Shown here: positions 22,560 to 33,100 of the stretch, one piece after another
Position numbering within the stretch: position 1 is the stretch's first letter
How the letters are laid out: the number at the start of each line of letters is the position of its first letter
Origin: Craspedostauros australis
Taxonomy: Eukaryota; Bacillariophyta; Bacillariophyceae; Mastogloiales; Achnanthaceae
Reading direction: 5' to 3'
Assembly: GCA_026770025.1 (NCBI GenBank)
Contig: JAMXDE010000049.1
Span: forward strand, 372,001 to 436,000
DNA length: 64,000 nt
The notes under the pieces: model-generated
The model's database searches: none
Told to the model about the DNA's origin: nothing
The model's input: only the letters and a program-made list of their open reading frames with translations
Made by a program: the position numbers and the translations under genes

Positions 22560-22577
22560 ACATGGTCCTCCCTTGTG
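22560..22577 (+). repeat. Target-site duplication, right copy (18 bp)
   Basis: Exact copy of 14074-14091, directly after the (ACA)n tail of the LINE. After it the host RT-RNase H frame resumes with GCC ACA CGC. Confidence 0.95.
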
Positions 22578-23399
22578 GCCACACGCCACTCATCCAACTG
22601 GAAGGAGCTACGCACCCTACTCAGCACTCTGCAGCAGGTCGCCAACAACCCAGCATCAGCTATGGACGTCTTCGGCGCCACCTTCTTCTATTTCACCGAC
22701 AACATGTGCACCTACTGTGTTGTCGATGGAGGCACTTCCACGTCACCGGAACTGCACAAGATGGTCCGAAAGATCAAGCAGCTCGAGCTCCGCCTGTCGT
22801 GCCACCTCCAAGTCATCCACATCCCCGGCACCGCCATCATCACAGAAGGGACGGACGGACTCAGCCGTGGGATCTGGATTAATGCAGCTCATCAGAGGCC
22901 TACCTCATCACAGATCTTATCCGCGTGTCTGGCCCCGGCACCACTCCAACAACGGCATGTCTCCCGGATCGCGTCCCTCGCCTTCCCCGACACTCTCACG
23001 ACTGTACTACTACGTCGATGGGATCGTCCCTGGAACCCAGAGAGCTGCATGAACTGCATCACCCTGTGGGCACCGCCACCAGAACTGGCCTATCAGCTGA
23101 TCTACTTCCTGCTGGGGTGCTGGGCGGAACAACCATTGGATACCGGATTCGTCATCCTCGTCCCCAGAGTGCTCCAGCGCACTTTCGTCCGACTCTCACG
23201 TCACCTCATCCGGGTTGGGGTGTTCACCAACGACGACCTGTCTCTCTCTTCTTCTTCTCCTCTCAACATTCCTAACCTCCTCCTCCGCGTCTCTCCACAC
23301 ACTCGTTCTCTCACGCCTCCCAGAATGGACTTTGCTCCCCGCTCCCGGAATCGGCGGCATCACCAACGGATCGCCGAGCGTTTGCACGGGCTGTGCTAG
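22578..23399 (+). pseudogene. RNase H part of the Ngaro-like RT-RNase H gene, 3' fragment
   Basis: Continuation of the gene cut at 14091, in the same frame: GTG at 22575-22577 belongs to the target duplication and GCC at 22578 is the next codon. It encodes 273 residues. SSNWKELRTLLSTL, FYFTDNMCTYCVV and the LVxHIPGT-like segment QVIHIPGTAIITEGTDGLSRG are the pattern of DIRS-group RNase H domains, with acidic residues in the expected Glu-Asp-Asp positions. The rest has no clear family; in DIRS elements a methylase-like domain can follow but I cannot support one here. The final 185 bases overlap the recombinase ORF in the +1 frame. Confidence 0.85.
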
Positions 23400-24846
23400 G
23401 AGCATCAATCGGCACACCGCCGCGCACCAGTGTCACTTCGCAGACAGCGGATTCACTCACAACGGCATCTCCTACCAACCATGCCACACCCGATACCACA
23501 AGCTGTGCTGCCGAGCCGGACCTCCCTTCCACACGCGCCTCCGCAATCATAAGGGCCTGATGTTGCCGCCCAACCTCAGCATACTGGGTCTCTTTGTCTG
23601 CGAGGCATGCACGGTCCGAGTGCACCTCCAGCGGGAGCTGGTCTCCAGCCCCACAGACTATCACCTCCTCCGCTTGGAACGTATGCGCATCATTGACATG
23701 GCGCACAACTGGGCGGCGGGCACGCTCACCACCTACAGCAGCAAGATGCAGGTGTTGCGCAAGTTCGGTCTACAGTACGGCATTCCGACTATGCAACCGC
23801 CCGACATCCAATCGCCGCCCTGCTCCGACACGATTCCGATCATGTGGGCGCAGGAGCACTACGCCACGCAGGCGCCCTCTCGTAAGAACACGCTCGACGC
23901 CCAGACCATCAAGTTCAGTACCGTGCGTGGGCTACGCAGCGCGGCATCGGCCTTCGGCATGTGGAATATGTGCATCGCGCATCCCGAACGCGCTATGCTC
24001 GACGCCAAACAACGACCCATCACCGTTGACACATGCCTCCCGACGGACCATCTCGGGTATTCGATGCTGACACAGGGCATGCGCACACGGCTCGGTGAAG
24101 ACTCGCGGCCCTCAGCTGCCTTGCTTTCTCGTCATGTCCACTTTATGGACCGAAGCTTCCTCCACCAATACCAACATGCAGTCACGCCACAACAGCGGCG
24201 GACAGCAGCAATGGCGGGCGTCATCAACCTCATGGGCTGGCTGGGATGGCTACGGGCTGCGGAAACCTTTGGTATTTCGTGGTCGGATGTCACCATTCTC
24301 GACCCACGCGACGCCAGCAACAACGACCTCCCACCGAACACAGGTGCAGTACTGCTACGCCTGGCCATGCAGACGAAGTCCGATCGCAGTCGGCAAGCCG
24401 ACGTCGTCATCGCCTTCCGCACCTCGTCAGGTCTCAGTCTCGGCGACTGGATGCTTCGCGCGCGAACGGAGCGAGATCACCACGTCCCAACGGACCTCGT
24501 GGCTCACCATCCCTCGGGACAGCCATGGACATCGCAGTTCTACCGCACGACGTTCGTGTATCCATCCCTGCTGGAGCAACAACAACGCGGCGACACCTTT
24601 CTACGGTCGGCCATCGGCGCGCAACAAGTGCCCATTCCCACACGGTTCTACTCTTTTCACATGTATCGGCGAGGGGGACGCACCCACGTTTCTCGGAAGC
24701 GGCCGGGATGTGTGCGAGCAGCCACCAAACTCGAGGTCTCCGAGCACGGGCGCTGGCGACGACAGCGCGCTAACGAGGATATGCCTACGGCATATCTGCA
24801 GTGGCCACTCGCGGACCGGCTGCGGATCACCGCGCTTTGCATGTGA
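23215..24846 (+). CDS. Tyrosine recombinase of the Ngaro-like element with an N-terminal PHD-like zinc finger
   Basis: 543 residues if read from the frame opening at 23215; there is no in-frame ATG in the first 100 codons, and it overlaps the RNase H ORF by 185 bases in the +1 frame, so it may be made by frameshifting, reinitiation or splicing. Residues about 58-134 form a Cys/His-rich module (CTGCARS, HQC, PCHTRYHKLCC, FVCEAC) resembling a PHD or RING-type zinc finger. The C-terminal catalytic domain has the tyrosine-recombinase set: Arg347 in GWLRAAETFGISW, His482 and Arg485 in SFHMYRRGG, His near 507 in EHGRW, and Tyr527 in PTAYLQW. Role: joins the circular cDNA to a chromosomal site without target duplication. 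No stop or frameshift disrupts the domain. Confidence 0.9.
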   Translation: MGCSPTTTCLSLLLLLSTFLTSSSASLHTLVLSRLPEWTLLPAPGIGGITNGSPSVCTGCARSINRHTAAHQCHFADSGFTHNGISYQPCHTRYHKLCCRAGPPFHTRLRNHKGLMLPPNLSILGLFVCEACTVRVHLQRELVSSPTDYHLLRLERMRIIDMAHNWAAGTLTTYSSKMQVLRKFGLQYGIPTMQPPDIQSPPCSDTIPIMWAQEHYATQAPSRKNTLDAQTIKFSTVRGLRSAASAFGMWNMCIAHPERAMLDAKQRPITVDTCLPTDHLGYSMLTQGMRTRLGEDSRPSAALLSRHVHFMDRSFLHQYQHAVTPQQRRTAAMAGVINLMGWLGWLRAAETFGISWSDVTILDPRDASNNDLPPNTGAVLLRLAMQTKSDRSRQADVVIAFRTSSGLSLGDWMLRARTERDHHVPTDLVAHHPSGQPWTSQFYRTTFVYPSLLEQQQRGDTFLRSAIGAQQVPIPTRFYSFHMYRRGGRTHVSRKRPGCVRAATKLEVSEHGRWRRQRANEDMPTAYLQWPLADRLRITALCM

Positions 24847-24995
24847 TTGCCAGCAGCTCACTTTTTCTCGTTGTTCCTCTTTTTCTTCCACTTCTTTCTC
24901 TTTTGGGGGGGGGAGCCCTCTTTTTCGCCACCTGTGACAAAAAAAAAAAAAAAAAACAGGGGGCACCGAGAGGAAGATACTCTCCCTCTGCCAGG
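24847..24995 (+). other. 3' untranslated part of the Ngaro-like element
   Basis: Pyrimidine-rich run, then a G run (24905-24913) and an A18 tract at 24939-24956, followed by a short segment (ACTCTCCCTCTGCCAGG) leading into B1. The same short segment precedes the relic B repeat at 61.4-61.6 kb, so it is part of the element and not of the LINE or of the flank. Confidence 0.7.
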
Positions 24996-25178
24996 GGGGA
25001 TTCCAGCGCTCTCCCTCCAACCATGATCGAATCAGTCAACACCAACGCAAACAGCCGAGGCAGAGACCAGAGACGAACTTGGCCAGGAGGGATCGAGCCG
25101 GATGATCCAAGACAAGCTTGGAGGTGCTAGTAACCCTACCACCCAACGCAGACAAGCTATGTGTCTATTGGATTAGCC
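24996..25178 (+). repeat. Split direct repeat B1 of the Ngaro-like element
   Basis: 183 bp, starting GGGGATTCCAGCG and ending GGATTAGCC, and repeated at 25764-25946. It abuts A2, so the B1/A2 border (25178/25179) recreates the element circle junction, that is right end joined to left end. Confidence 0.92.
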
Positions 25179-25733
25179 GGGTCACTTCTAGATATAATTG
25201 ACTGGTTGATACAGCCGACCCATACGACTCCAGGGCATCATCCGCAGGAAGAAGACGGGACACACAGCGGGAATGCAAACCATGTGCATCACCCCGCAAT
25301 GGAGACTCAAACTTAACGGTTATAACGGCCACACATGGGCCATATCCCTAAGTAAGGACAATTCGAACCATGTGCGACAACGGCCATTTGATGGCAATGC
25401 GGAGCTCACAAAATGATCACCCGCAGCGACAAAATCGACACACAAACAAAAACTCAAAAACACGGAATGCGCTATCGACGACACCAATTGCAAACCCATC
25501 AGAGGAGATGCAATCGGATAGTGAAGCCGGACCAAGACCCGCTTCGAGCAAATGAGAAACGAAGGAGGTCGAACACGAGGAGACTGAGGAGCCTGCAAGA
25601 GAAAGGAGAAAGAGAGAAGAGAAACAACAAGCAGAGAAGCGATGCGACAAGCAACAACCGAAACGCGCACAATTTGGAAAAGACGACAGAATTGTCACAC
25701 TCCTCGCTTCGGATAACGCTTCCCGCAACGCTT
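25179..25733 (+). repeat. Split direct repeat A2 of the Ngaro-like element
   Basis: 555-bp copy of A1. It sits between B1 and B2 near the right end, as the template-jump model for these elements requires. Confidence 0.93.
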
Positions 25734-25763
25734 CAAATTTTTTAACCCACCTTCCCGCCCTTT

Positions 25764-25946
25764 GGGGATTCCAGCGCTCTCCCTCCAACCATGATCGAAT
25801 CAGTCAACACCAACGCAAACAGCCGAGGCAGAGACCAGAGACGAACTTGGCCAGGAGGGATCGAGCCGGATGATCCAAGACAAGCTTGGAGGTGCTAGTA
25901 ACCCTACCACCCAACGCAGACAAGCTATGTGTCTATTGGATTAGCC
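25764..25946 (+). repeat. Right-terminal direct repeat B2 of the Ngaro-like element
   Basis: 183-bp copy of B1 that forms the right end of the element. It is separated from A2 by 30 bp and is followed directly by TCTTATGTTCGTG, which aligns with the empty site of unit B just after position 35326. Confidence 0.93.
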
Positions 25947-27866
25947 TCTTATGTTCGTGATCGTTGTGTCAAACAAGAGCGAGGTGCTCGACCGCCTTCC
26001 TGACTTAATGCCGGGTCCAATTCACAACCACGGAGGAGGCAGTTCTTACGAGTATAGAACGATCTAGCTCGTGGTTGTGCTGCCACCACGATTTATGTAC
26101 CCAAGAGCGCCCTGTTGTGTTCCTCCCTGCGCACAAGTTCCAGTGAAGACTGAGAACATCTCGTTCGTGTGTTTCCGAAATTCGTCCTCTGGGCACGAGA
26201 GTGGACGACCACGCATCTGGCAAGCGTGACTGTGGCATGGATGACGATCTGTCAGTCGGCTGTGGAGCAGTGCTTTCGGCCCTTCACTCTCTCTCTCTTT
26301 GTCTTGATCTGCGCTGTGGGTGGGTGTGTTCGCGGCGCTCTCATGTGAGGAACAACAAGATGTCACAGAGGCTGTCGACACCGACGATGGTGCGGACCGT
26401 CCAGGCCACTTCTACCGCTTGGGATGTGCAGCCGGCGAGGGCTCGTTTCTCCTTTCCTCACGTCAGGTGTCGAACTCGATTCGCAGCTTTCGGGCTGCCA
26501 AGGACCAACAACAGGTTGAGGTCTTGTCCAGTCCACATGGGCGCACTTGTGCTCGGCCATGTCTTGTTTGTGTTGCGGCACACGCGCAATCAAATTTCTC
26601 CAGTTTCGCATTGTTGTGTGGAGCCTTGTTGGAAGCGTGAGGGGATGGTGGAACACTCAAAGAGTGTTCGTACTTCAATGTCATGATCGCGCCACGAAAA
26701 TTACTCTTTTCCATGAGTTTGTCAATTGGTTGTAAACATGAAATCGTATTTCTTTCGTTGTGTGCCACGCTCACTTGACTGGGTCGTGGTTGGAATGTCG
26801 TGAAACAAGAACAACGAAAGCGCTCTCTGAAATGTACATGTTGGTTTTGTGCATTCACAAAGATCCAAACACACACAGGCACCGACAACGCCAAAAGCCA
26901 AGGACAAGGCGGCCACAGAATTCGAAGGCTCCAGCACCTGCTCGATGAGCGTAGACAACCGCTTCTGTGAGGACTCTTCCCCCTCGACCGCACACAGCAC
27001 GACAGTGTCTGAGAGAAGCTTTCTGCGCGGTTGGACGATGCCATTGTTTCCACTCACGATGACAAGAGCGGCAGCCATGGCGCAATCTGAAAAGCAGTTC
27101 CGCCAAGGGAGCACAACGAAAATTGGCAAGATCACCCCAGCAGAGTGTCTGTGGAGGTCTGATCGCCTCCTCTCAGATCCGCAGCTGATGGCACTTCTTG
27201 CGAAATGAAGGTTCTACAAAATATCCAACACATGTTCGGCATGTACTTCGTCAGATATGCGATACCATATCGTTGGTCATGGATATACCATATGGGAAGT
27301 CTTTCAACTAGAGGCCCTTGCGAAATCGTGGTCAAGCAGCAATTATAGCCTGTCCAGATGTGCGACATGCATTGCTATCATGACATCCACAATAAGCCTA
27401 CAGTCATCGATCATGGCAGAGAACACAAAAAGGCGAAGCTTTGGGGCTTCCGTTAAATTCGTGTTCTTCCACAGGAGTCTTCAAGTGTGTCCTTTGTTGT
27501 ATTTGGATTCTTCAAGTGTGTCCTTATATGAGTACAGGAAAGAAACCGCAAACAATGGTTGGATCTGGGAGACCACAGAACAACAAATGTCGTTTGACTG
27601 ACGACAGGTCGTCACCATCGACTCTACTCTATTCCCACTTTGCTTAGCTCGGACATCTCTGCGACTGCACTTGCCCTAAACGCCATAAAAAACGGGCACG
27701 GATTTCTCTCTCCAGATGACGGTAAATGCAATTGAGCACATGCAGACTATGAAGGGAAGGATTGGTGGTATCACATGCGAGTCCTCCGTCATTCAAAGGC
27801 TACCAGGTCTCCATATGCACCACTCGTGCCCGCGTGCCGACGTTTGCTCAAGCGTCCGAGGCTGCG
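25947..27866. other. Duplicated spacer between the retroelement and the ALKBH1-like gene
   Basis: 25947-27045 aligns with 35327-36285 in unit B, and about 26806-27866 aligns with 45979-47042 in the third copy. No domain is recognisable in any frame. Open frames on the minus strand near 26.7-27.1 kb do not keep one conserved reading frame in all three copies. The stretch could contain a 3' UTR, an unspliced non-coding RNA or a decayed gene; I cannot say which. Confidence 0.5.
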
Positions 27867-29498
27867 TCATGACGAGGGCCCAAAGTAAGACCGCTGACGT
27901 GCATGATCATCCGGGTACACCTGCCGCAAGTTGATATTGATCCTGTGCATGGAAAGGTAGTGCTGCAATGCCGCATCGTCTTCTTTGGATATGCAGGGAG
28001 CAACCGCACCGCCCACGCTGTCGTTATAAAGTCCAGCAAGATCATTCCAACGAAGCTGGCAGGAGCGGCCCCATTTTTCGTTGGCGTCAGTGGTCTCTTT
28101 TGCTGCAAGAACTGGCGGAATAACAGATGGCGGCAGCATCTTGGCCATTCCATGATAGTTCAATCGCACATCTCCGCCCATGCAAAGCATGTCGCCGGGC
28201 CGAATGAGGATCGGCACAACGGGCTCATCGTCTTTGGTTTTTCCGCCCAGCAGAAAGATGGCGGGACAGCCAAGGCTGAGCGAGACGATGGGCTTGTCCA
28301 TGGCGATTTCCAGGTCATCCCGATGTCCGCCCATGAGAGATTTGGAATGGTAGAAGTTGACGATGCTGGCCGATGGTGTGAATCGATGGGTGGGTTCTGC
28401 TGGAGCTGCAGTTGAGTGGGGCTGCGTCGATCTTGCGTGGCTCTTGTCGTGTTCGTTAGCGTTGTGCCTGTGGCTGCCAGCCTGGTTGTTGGAATGCAGT
28501 GCCCGCATGCAGGCGGTGCCAAACATACGGCCCAGTTGGGATATAACAAACGGCATCGGTGATTTGCGATCCTCATTGTAGCTGCGGGCTGTCCAGTCGT
28601 AGTGGTACCCCATAGTAGACCAAGACAGCTTTCGGAAGGACAAGTAGGGCTTGGCGTTGTTTGGATCGTCGTTTCGTCGATGACGTTGCCTCAGTTGCTG
28701 CTTTGAACAGCGATTGCGCTCGTGATGATCGGAGGTCCCACCTTGCTTCGGCGATGGGCCATCCTGTCGCGATCGTTTGGAGGGCTGCTGTTCCTCCCCA
28801 AGGCTGCCAGCACCCACCGTGTCCAAATCTTGATTGAATCCATTCTGTCGCTTCCACAACTCCCACATGGTCACTGAATCAGACGAATTGTCGACCTCGT
28901 TGGGTTTCGGTTTGTTGAGATGAATGTTGGTGGTGTGCGGTTGCTGACAGAAGGACGAGACAGATAGGTACGCCACTTGCCGCTGCAATTCGGACGACAT
29001 TGCCTGCGGCATGTACACCAACCCATCGAAACCTTTCAGACCCAACAGAGGACCATGATATGTGGAGCCGCGCGTTTGAGCTTGATCGTCGAGACCGCCG
29101 CTGGGCGAGGAGTTGGTCGTTGCGGGAGGTGCTGCAGCGGATGGTGCTGCTGATGCCGCTGTTGCTGATGATAATTGTGATGATAGTGGCTGTGATAGCT
29201 CCATGATCCTTTCATCTCGGTTCGCAGAATCAGCCGAGAAATCGACCAACTCGGACAGGAGGACTTCATCGGATGGCTGTTGCAGTTCTGATCGTAACTC
29301 TGTCAATTCCTGCTGCTGCTGTTGCTGCTGCTCATCATTTCGATGATGTTGATTCCGCTTCACTTTCTTCTTCTTCTTTGCTTGCGCAGGCTGCCCGAGC
29401 TTCCGATATCTCGTCTGGATGCGCTTGAAGCAGGTCCATGACTGGGAATCATTGAAAGTGGGCTTGTCGGGCTGTATCGCTGCTTCCCCTTGTGTCAT
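27867..29498 (-). CDS. ALKBH1: ALKBH1-like 2-oxoglutarate/Fe(II) dioxygenase, copy 1
   Basis: 543 residues, single exon, ATG at 29498. The N-terminal third is disordered with Lys-rich and Gln-rich runs; the catalytic AlkB fold occupies about residues 330-530. Iron ligands are His392 and Asp394 (GGHRDD) and His449 (NYHG); the 2-oxoglutarate-binding arginines are in RININLRQV (Arg519, Arg525). Conserved ALKBH1-type segments are SASIVNFYHSKSLMGGH, PIVSLSLGCPAIFLLGG and RPGDMLCMGG. Family knowledge: ALKBH1 enzymes oxidatively demethylate nucleic acids, with tRNA N1-methyladenosine and DNA N6-methyladenine reported as substrates; the substrate here is not predictable. The gene lies between two cyclase-PDE genes on the same strand. 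The second copy at 47043-48674 appears to differ by only two residues, so the pair is very recent or was homogenised. Confidence 0.93.
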   Translation of the reverse strand: MTQGEAAIQPDKPTFNDSQSWTCFKRIQTRYRKLGQPAQAKKKKKVKRNQHHRNDEQQQQQQQELTELRSELQQPSDEVLLSELVDFSADSANRDERIMELSQPLSSQLSSATAASAAPSAAAPPATTNSSPSGGLDDQAQTRGSTYHGPLLGLKGFDGLVYMPQAMSSELQRQVAYLSVSSFCQQPHTTNIHLNKPKPNEVDNSSDSVTMWELWKRQNGFNQDLDTVGAGSLGEEQQPSKRSRQDGPSPKQGGTSDHHERNRCSKQQLRQRHRRNDDPNNAKPYLSFRKLSWSTMGYHYDWTARSYNEDRKSPMPFVISQLGRMFGTACMRALHSNNQAGSHRHNANEHDKSHARSTQPHSTAAPAEPTHRFTPSASIVNFYHSKSLMGGHRDDLEIAMDKPIVSLSLGCPAIFLLGGKTKDDEPVVPILIRPGDMLCMGGDVRLNYHGMAKMLPPSVIPPVLAAKETTDANEKWGRSCQLRWNDLAGLYNDSVGGAVAPCISKEDDAALQHYLSMHRININLRQVYPDDHARQRSYFGPSS

Positions 29499-30174
29499 CT
29501 TGGATCCGTTGGGAAAGAGACGAAGATGCGCGAGTCAAGGAAGTCCACGTCCACGATCGTGTGCACGTCCACGTTCATGCGCATACACACGCTCCTGTGC
29601 ATCGCTCAACTGGCCACTCAACTTGTCTGGGTTTGTGCTCGATCGGCTCCATGCCAAGCAGGTGCTGCGCATAGAGTACCAGACGACCTGCGTAAGTACA
29701 ACTCCCGATGTCGGCAGAGAGGCGCAGATCGCGTGAATCGCTGTTGTTTATGTTGTTTGTGGTGGCAGGAGGAATGGCTGTGGTTGTGTTTGGTTTGGTG
29801 TCAGAGCGTTGATGTCGAGTTGCTGTTGAAAAAAAGCGAACTGCGCTCGTGACTGTCAAGATGTACGGTCAAAACACCGCATTGAATAGTGACCGTGAAT
29901 CTGATTTCGAAACGGGCATCTCGCACATGACCGCATTGGCGAAACCAATAGCACGTTGTTCATCCAGGTTGCTACAGAGGAAAAGAGATGCATTCAACTT
30001 GTCGATCCTGTGGCCTCCGCCACGGCGCAGTCGTCATACCCAGACAGCGAGTATGAGGTAATCGTGATGTAACTGTCCAATCTACTCATGTATCACTAGC
30101 TCGTAGTACTCCCAATCAATCTCTCTCTGTTCCTGCTTCTGCTCTCATTGCTGTCCACCCACTCACCCACCCAC
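29499..30174. other. Spacer between ALKBH1-like copy 1 and cyclase-PDE copy B
   Basis: It holds the 5' flank of the ALKBH1-like gene and the 3' flank of cyclase-PDE copy B. It recurs almost unchanged at 48675-49349. There is a short repeat of CCACGTCCACG-like words near 29545-29580 and no coding signal. It is absent from the corresponding position of copy A, whose duplication starts only at about 3652. Confidence 0.6.
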
Positions 30175-33100
30175 TCACTTCTTGCTTGGCTGAGATCCTT
30201 GTTGCGTCTGATACTTCGACATGTACATCTGCACCACGTCCTTCCCCTTGCGCTCCCATTCCTGACGATTGGCCGTGGCGTAGTTCAGGTACTCGTCCGA
30301 AGCAACTCCGAAGACTCCACAGGTGGACAGCTTCTTGGCCAGTGGGATGAGGTAGAAGTCGAAGAATGACAGCTCGCCGGCATACCACCCCTCTGCCGGA
30401 TTGGCACCATCTTCTCCAAATCTGCCTGCCAGGTAGGCTGCGTACATCTCATGGAACAGTCGTTCGTTCCACTTCAAGTACACGTGCCAGTGCTGCATCG
30501 TGTGCGACACATCCGACGCCTGGATGAGATGCTCGATGACGATGGTGGCCTTGCGGTTCTGTGCCATCAGGCGATTCAGTCGGCGCTGCTTGGCGCTCGT
30601 GCGGCCTTGTTGCTGATCGCCTTGCGAGGTCTTGTCCTGTCCCCCGTCGCCGGTCCTACCAGTGTCGGAATGGTCAGTTGTGCTGTCTGTGCGGTTGTGG
30701 CCGCTCTCCTCGTCGTCCTGTTCCGCGAAGGCCCGTTCCCACCGTGCCTTGCGCAAGGCCCCGAGATCCTTGTCAGCGATATCTGTCGCCATGACGGAGT
30801 TTACGACGAGCTGTCGGAACCGTTCGAGGTCGGACTGCGTCGCACAGATGCATCGTCGGAGATTCGCAAAGTTGTCATGACTTAGGAGTCCCCATGCGAG
30901 ATCGACGGAGTTTTGCTCGGCGACGCTCTTGTTCTTGTAGTGGGTGGCGATGCCCACGCCCTCCTTGACGAGCACCGTGTTTGGAACGCCGCAGTGATCC
31001 ACATCATGGATCAGGGCGGAGAACGCACAGGCGAACTGAGTCAATGGATCCGATGTGATCCCGTACGTGTACTCGTGCAGCTTCTTGGCCCTTCCCGCGC
31101 TGGTCGATGCCTTGTGTGACAACGATGTCGATGTCATCGCGCCAGTGTTGTTCGCATTGTCCATGCTCTGCTGCTGGTACGCCCACTCCACGGTGCGATT
31201 GTCGCCGTTGGTGTCGGCGCTGCTGATGCAGTCGATTCGTTTGTCGGGCGTCACGACACGTGACAGCAACTTCGTCACCGATTGCACGACGTGAGAGGCA
31301 TGCTCGAAGCAATGGAAGGAGTTGTGTCGGTACATTTGCGAGACGGCGGTGACATATTCGCGCAGCTCGGATATGACGGTGGGATCCAACTTCACAGTCG
31401 CTGGGTCGCACTTGTACTTGGAGGCCCTGTCCGGAAGCTCGATGATTTCCTTCACTTCATCTATGACGGTATGATCAGGCTTGTCATCGCCAGGTGTCAC
31501 TGCAAGGAAGTTCACCGGATCTGAATGATCACCTGATGCGTTCGGTCGGCTCCTTGTGAACGACGACGACGAAGAAGAAGAAGAGGATCGTGGATCTCGC
31601 ATCGCCACCACCTTCTGCAGTAGTCCTTGAAGAACCTCTGCATTCCACTCCACCAGTCGCTCCATCTTCCTTTCTTGTTGTTCCTGCTTGCTGTGTGTAT
31701 GTTTGCTGTGACAGACCGGCGATGCTGTCAGTGGTGGCACCGCACCTACTACGCTGGGAGTGGTTAACCCGGAGGTCGGTTGTGTGGTTATGATCCCTGC
31801 CATTGAGATGGAAGTTGCAGTTGTCATCGGGCATGATGCGCCGGGGCGAACAGTGTCTTGTTTGGCAGTGGCCAGCGTCTGCATGCTCGTAGTCGGATCG
31901 ATGCCGTTGCTTTCGATTTGGATGGAGCCATCGACAACTTGCATTGCGGAGGCCATCATCTGGATGGATCCGTGCAAGCTATGATGGTTGCGATCGAATG
32001 CCCAGTACGTCTGGACCTTGCCCTTGCCCTTGATTTCGACGAGGCCGTCTCTTGCCACAGTCCAGTGTGGCTTGCCATTCGCTGCAAGCAGCTTGGCTGT
32101 GTCAGCGGACACATGGATGCGATTTTCAAGACCAGTGCTCTCCATCCTTGCAGCCATGTTGACGGTGTCACCGAACAGCTGGAAGCGAGTCTTCTCGCCG
32201 CGCAGCACGCCAGCAGTGACAGGACCAGAATGGATACCGAACCTCATGGTCAGATCGCCGGTGTCAGGCCCCAGAAGCACTTCCAACGATTGCACACAGC
32301 CACTCATCTGATGTAGACACTCTTGTGCAAACCGCAGCATGGCCACGGCATGATCGTCACGAGGATTCGGAAGTCCGCACGCAGCAACATAGCAATCTCC
32401 GATCGTTTCGACCTTGAAGATGCCTCTTCGCTTCGCGATGGCGTCGAACGTGCTGTAGATCTGCTCAAGGAGAGTGAAGACTTGGGACGGCTCCCTCACG
32501 CTGGCCCACGCTGTGAAGCCGGCGATGTCAGCGAATAGGACTGTGACGGACGGGAACAGATCTGCGATGGGCTCCGATAGAAGCAGCCGCGTCTTTTCGG
32601 CCTCGTAGTCAGCGAAGCTTTCCATCCGTCTCGTGATCTTCCTTGGGGCACTAGCATGGTTGCGGGCTGATGATGCCGCGTTGCTTGTGTTTCTTGAGTT
32701 TCTTGATGCTCCTCGGAGAATGGCTTTGCCTCTTGTGAACAGATTCGAGACGGGAGATGGCGCGATCTGGTCTCTGCCTTCAACCTTGTGCCTCTCTGTG
32801 TCCTTCACTGCGGCATCATGATCCTTGATCAATCGATCGCGGAACTGTGCGGGAAAGAGAGATGTGACGATGGCATTCGTTCGGGCAGCTGAATGCATCA
32901 CGGTCTTCTGCCGGTTCTGAACGAGATAATCATACAGGATGAAGGCTACCGAAGTCACCATGAAGACCAGGACGACGGCGATGGTGTAAGTCAACGGTGT
33001 GCTTGTGATGTACTCAGACTCAAAGTCTTCTGTTGGATATAGACTTATCGAGTAGTGGCATACGTGCAGATATTCGGTACCTTCCAGGATTGAGAACTTG

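Larger units (their letters stand above)
8576..25946 (+). mobile_element. Ngaro/PAT-like tyrosine-recombinase (DIRS-order) retrotransposon
   Basis: Complete element of 17,371 bp including a nested 8.5-kb LINE; about 8.9 kb without it. Gene order is Gag-like protein, RT-RNase H, tyrosine recombinase, all on the plus strand. Termini are split direct repeats: A1 (8576-9130) at the left end, and B1 (24996-25178), A2 (25179-25733), B2 (25764-25946) at the right, which is the established architecture of the Ngaro, PAT, VIPER and TATE groups. No LTR, integrase or target-site duplication is seen, as expected for recombinase-mediated insertion. The duplicated unit B keeps the unoccupied site GAGAAGC/TC at 35326-35327, so both ends are fixed to within one ambiguous base (a C shared at 8575 and 25178). 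A1 and A2 look identical over 555 bp, so the insertion is recent. It is now dead because its RT gene is interrupted. Confidence 0.93.
3652..27045. repeat. Segmental duplication unit A (split by a retroelement)
   Basis: The segments 3652-8575 and 25947-27045 together align collinearly with 30201-36285. The homology covers the 3' end of the cyclase-PDE gene, the whole gene and intron, its upstream flank and a further 1.1 kb of non-coding sequence. Removing the 17.37-kb insertion leaves about 6.0 kb, matching the 6.1 kb of unit B. The copies differ by scattered substitutions and several in-frame indels. Confidence 0.85.

Noticed and set aside
24939..24956. A18 tract as a possible LINE or SINE poly(A) tail
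   Set aside because: No target duplication flanks it and the sequence after it also occurs next to the relic B repeat, so it belongs to the Ngaro-like 3' region.
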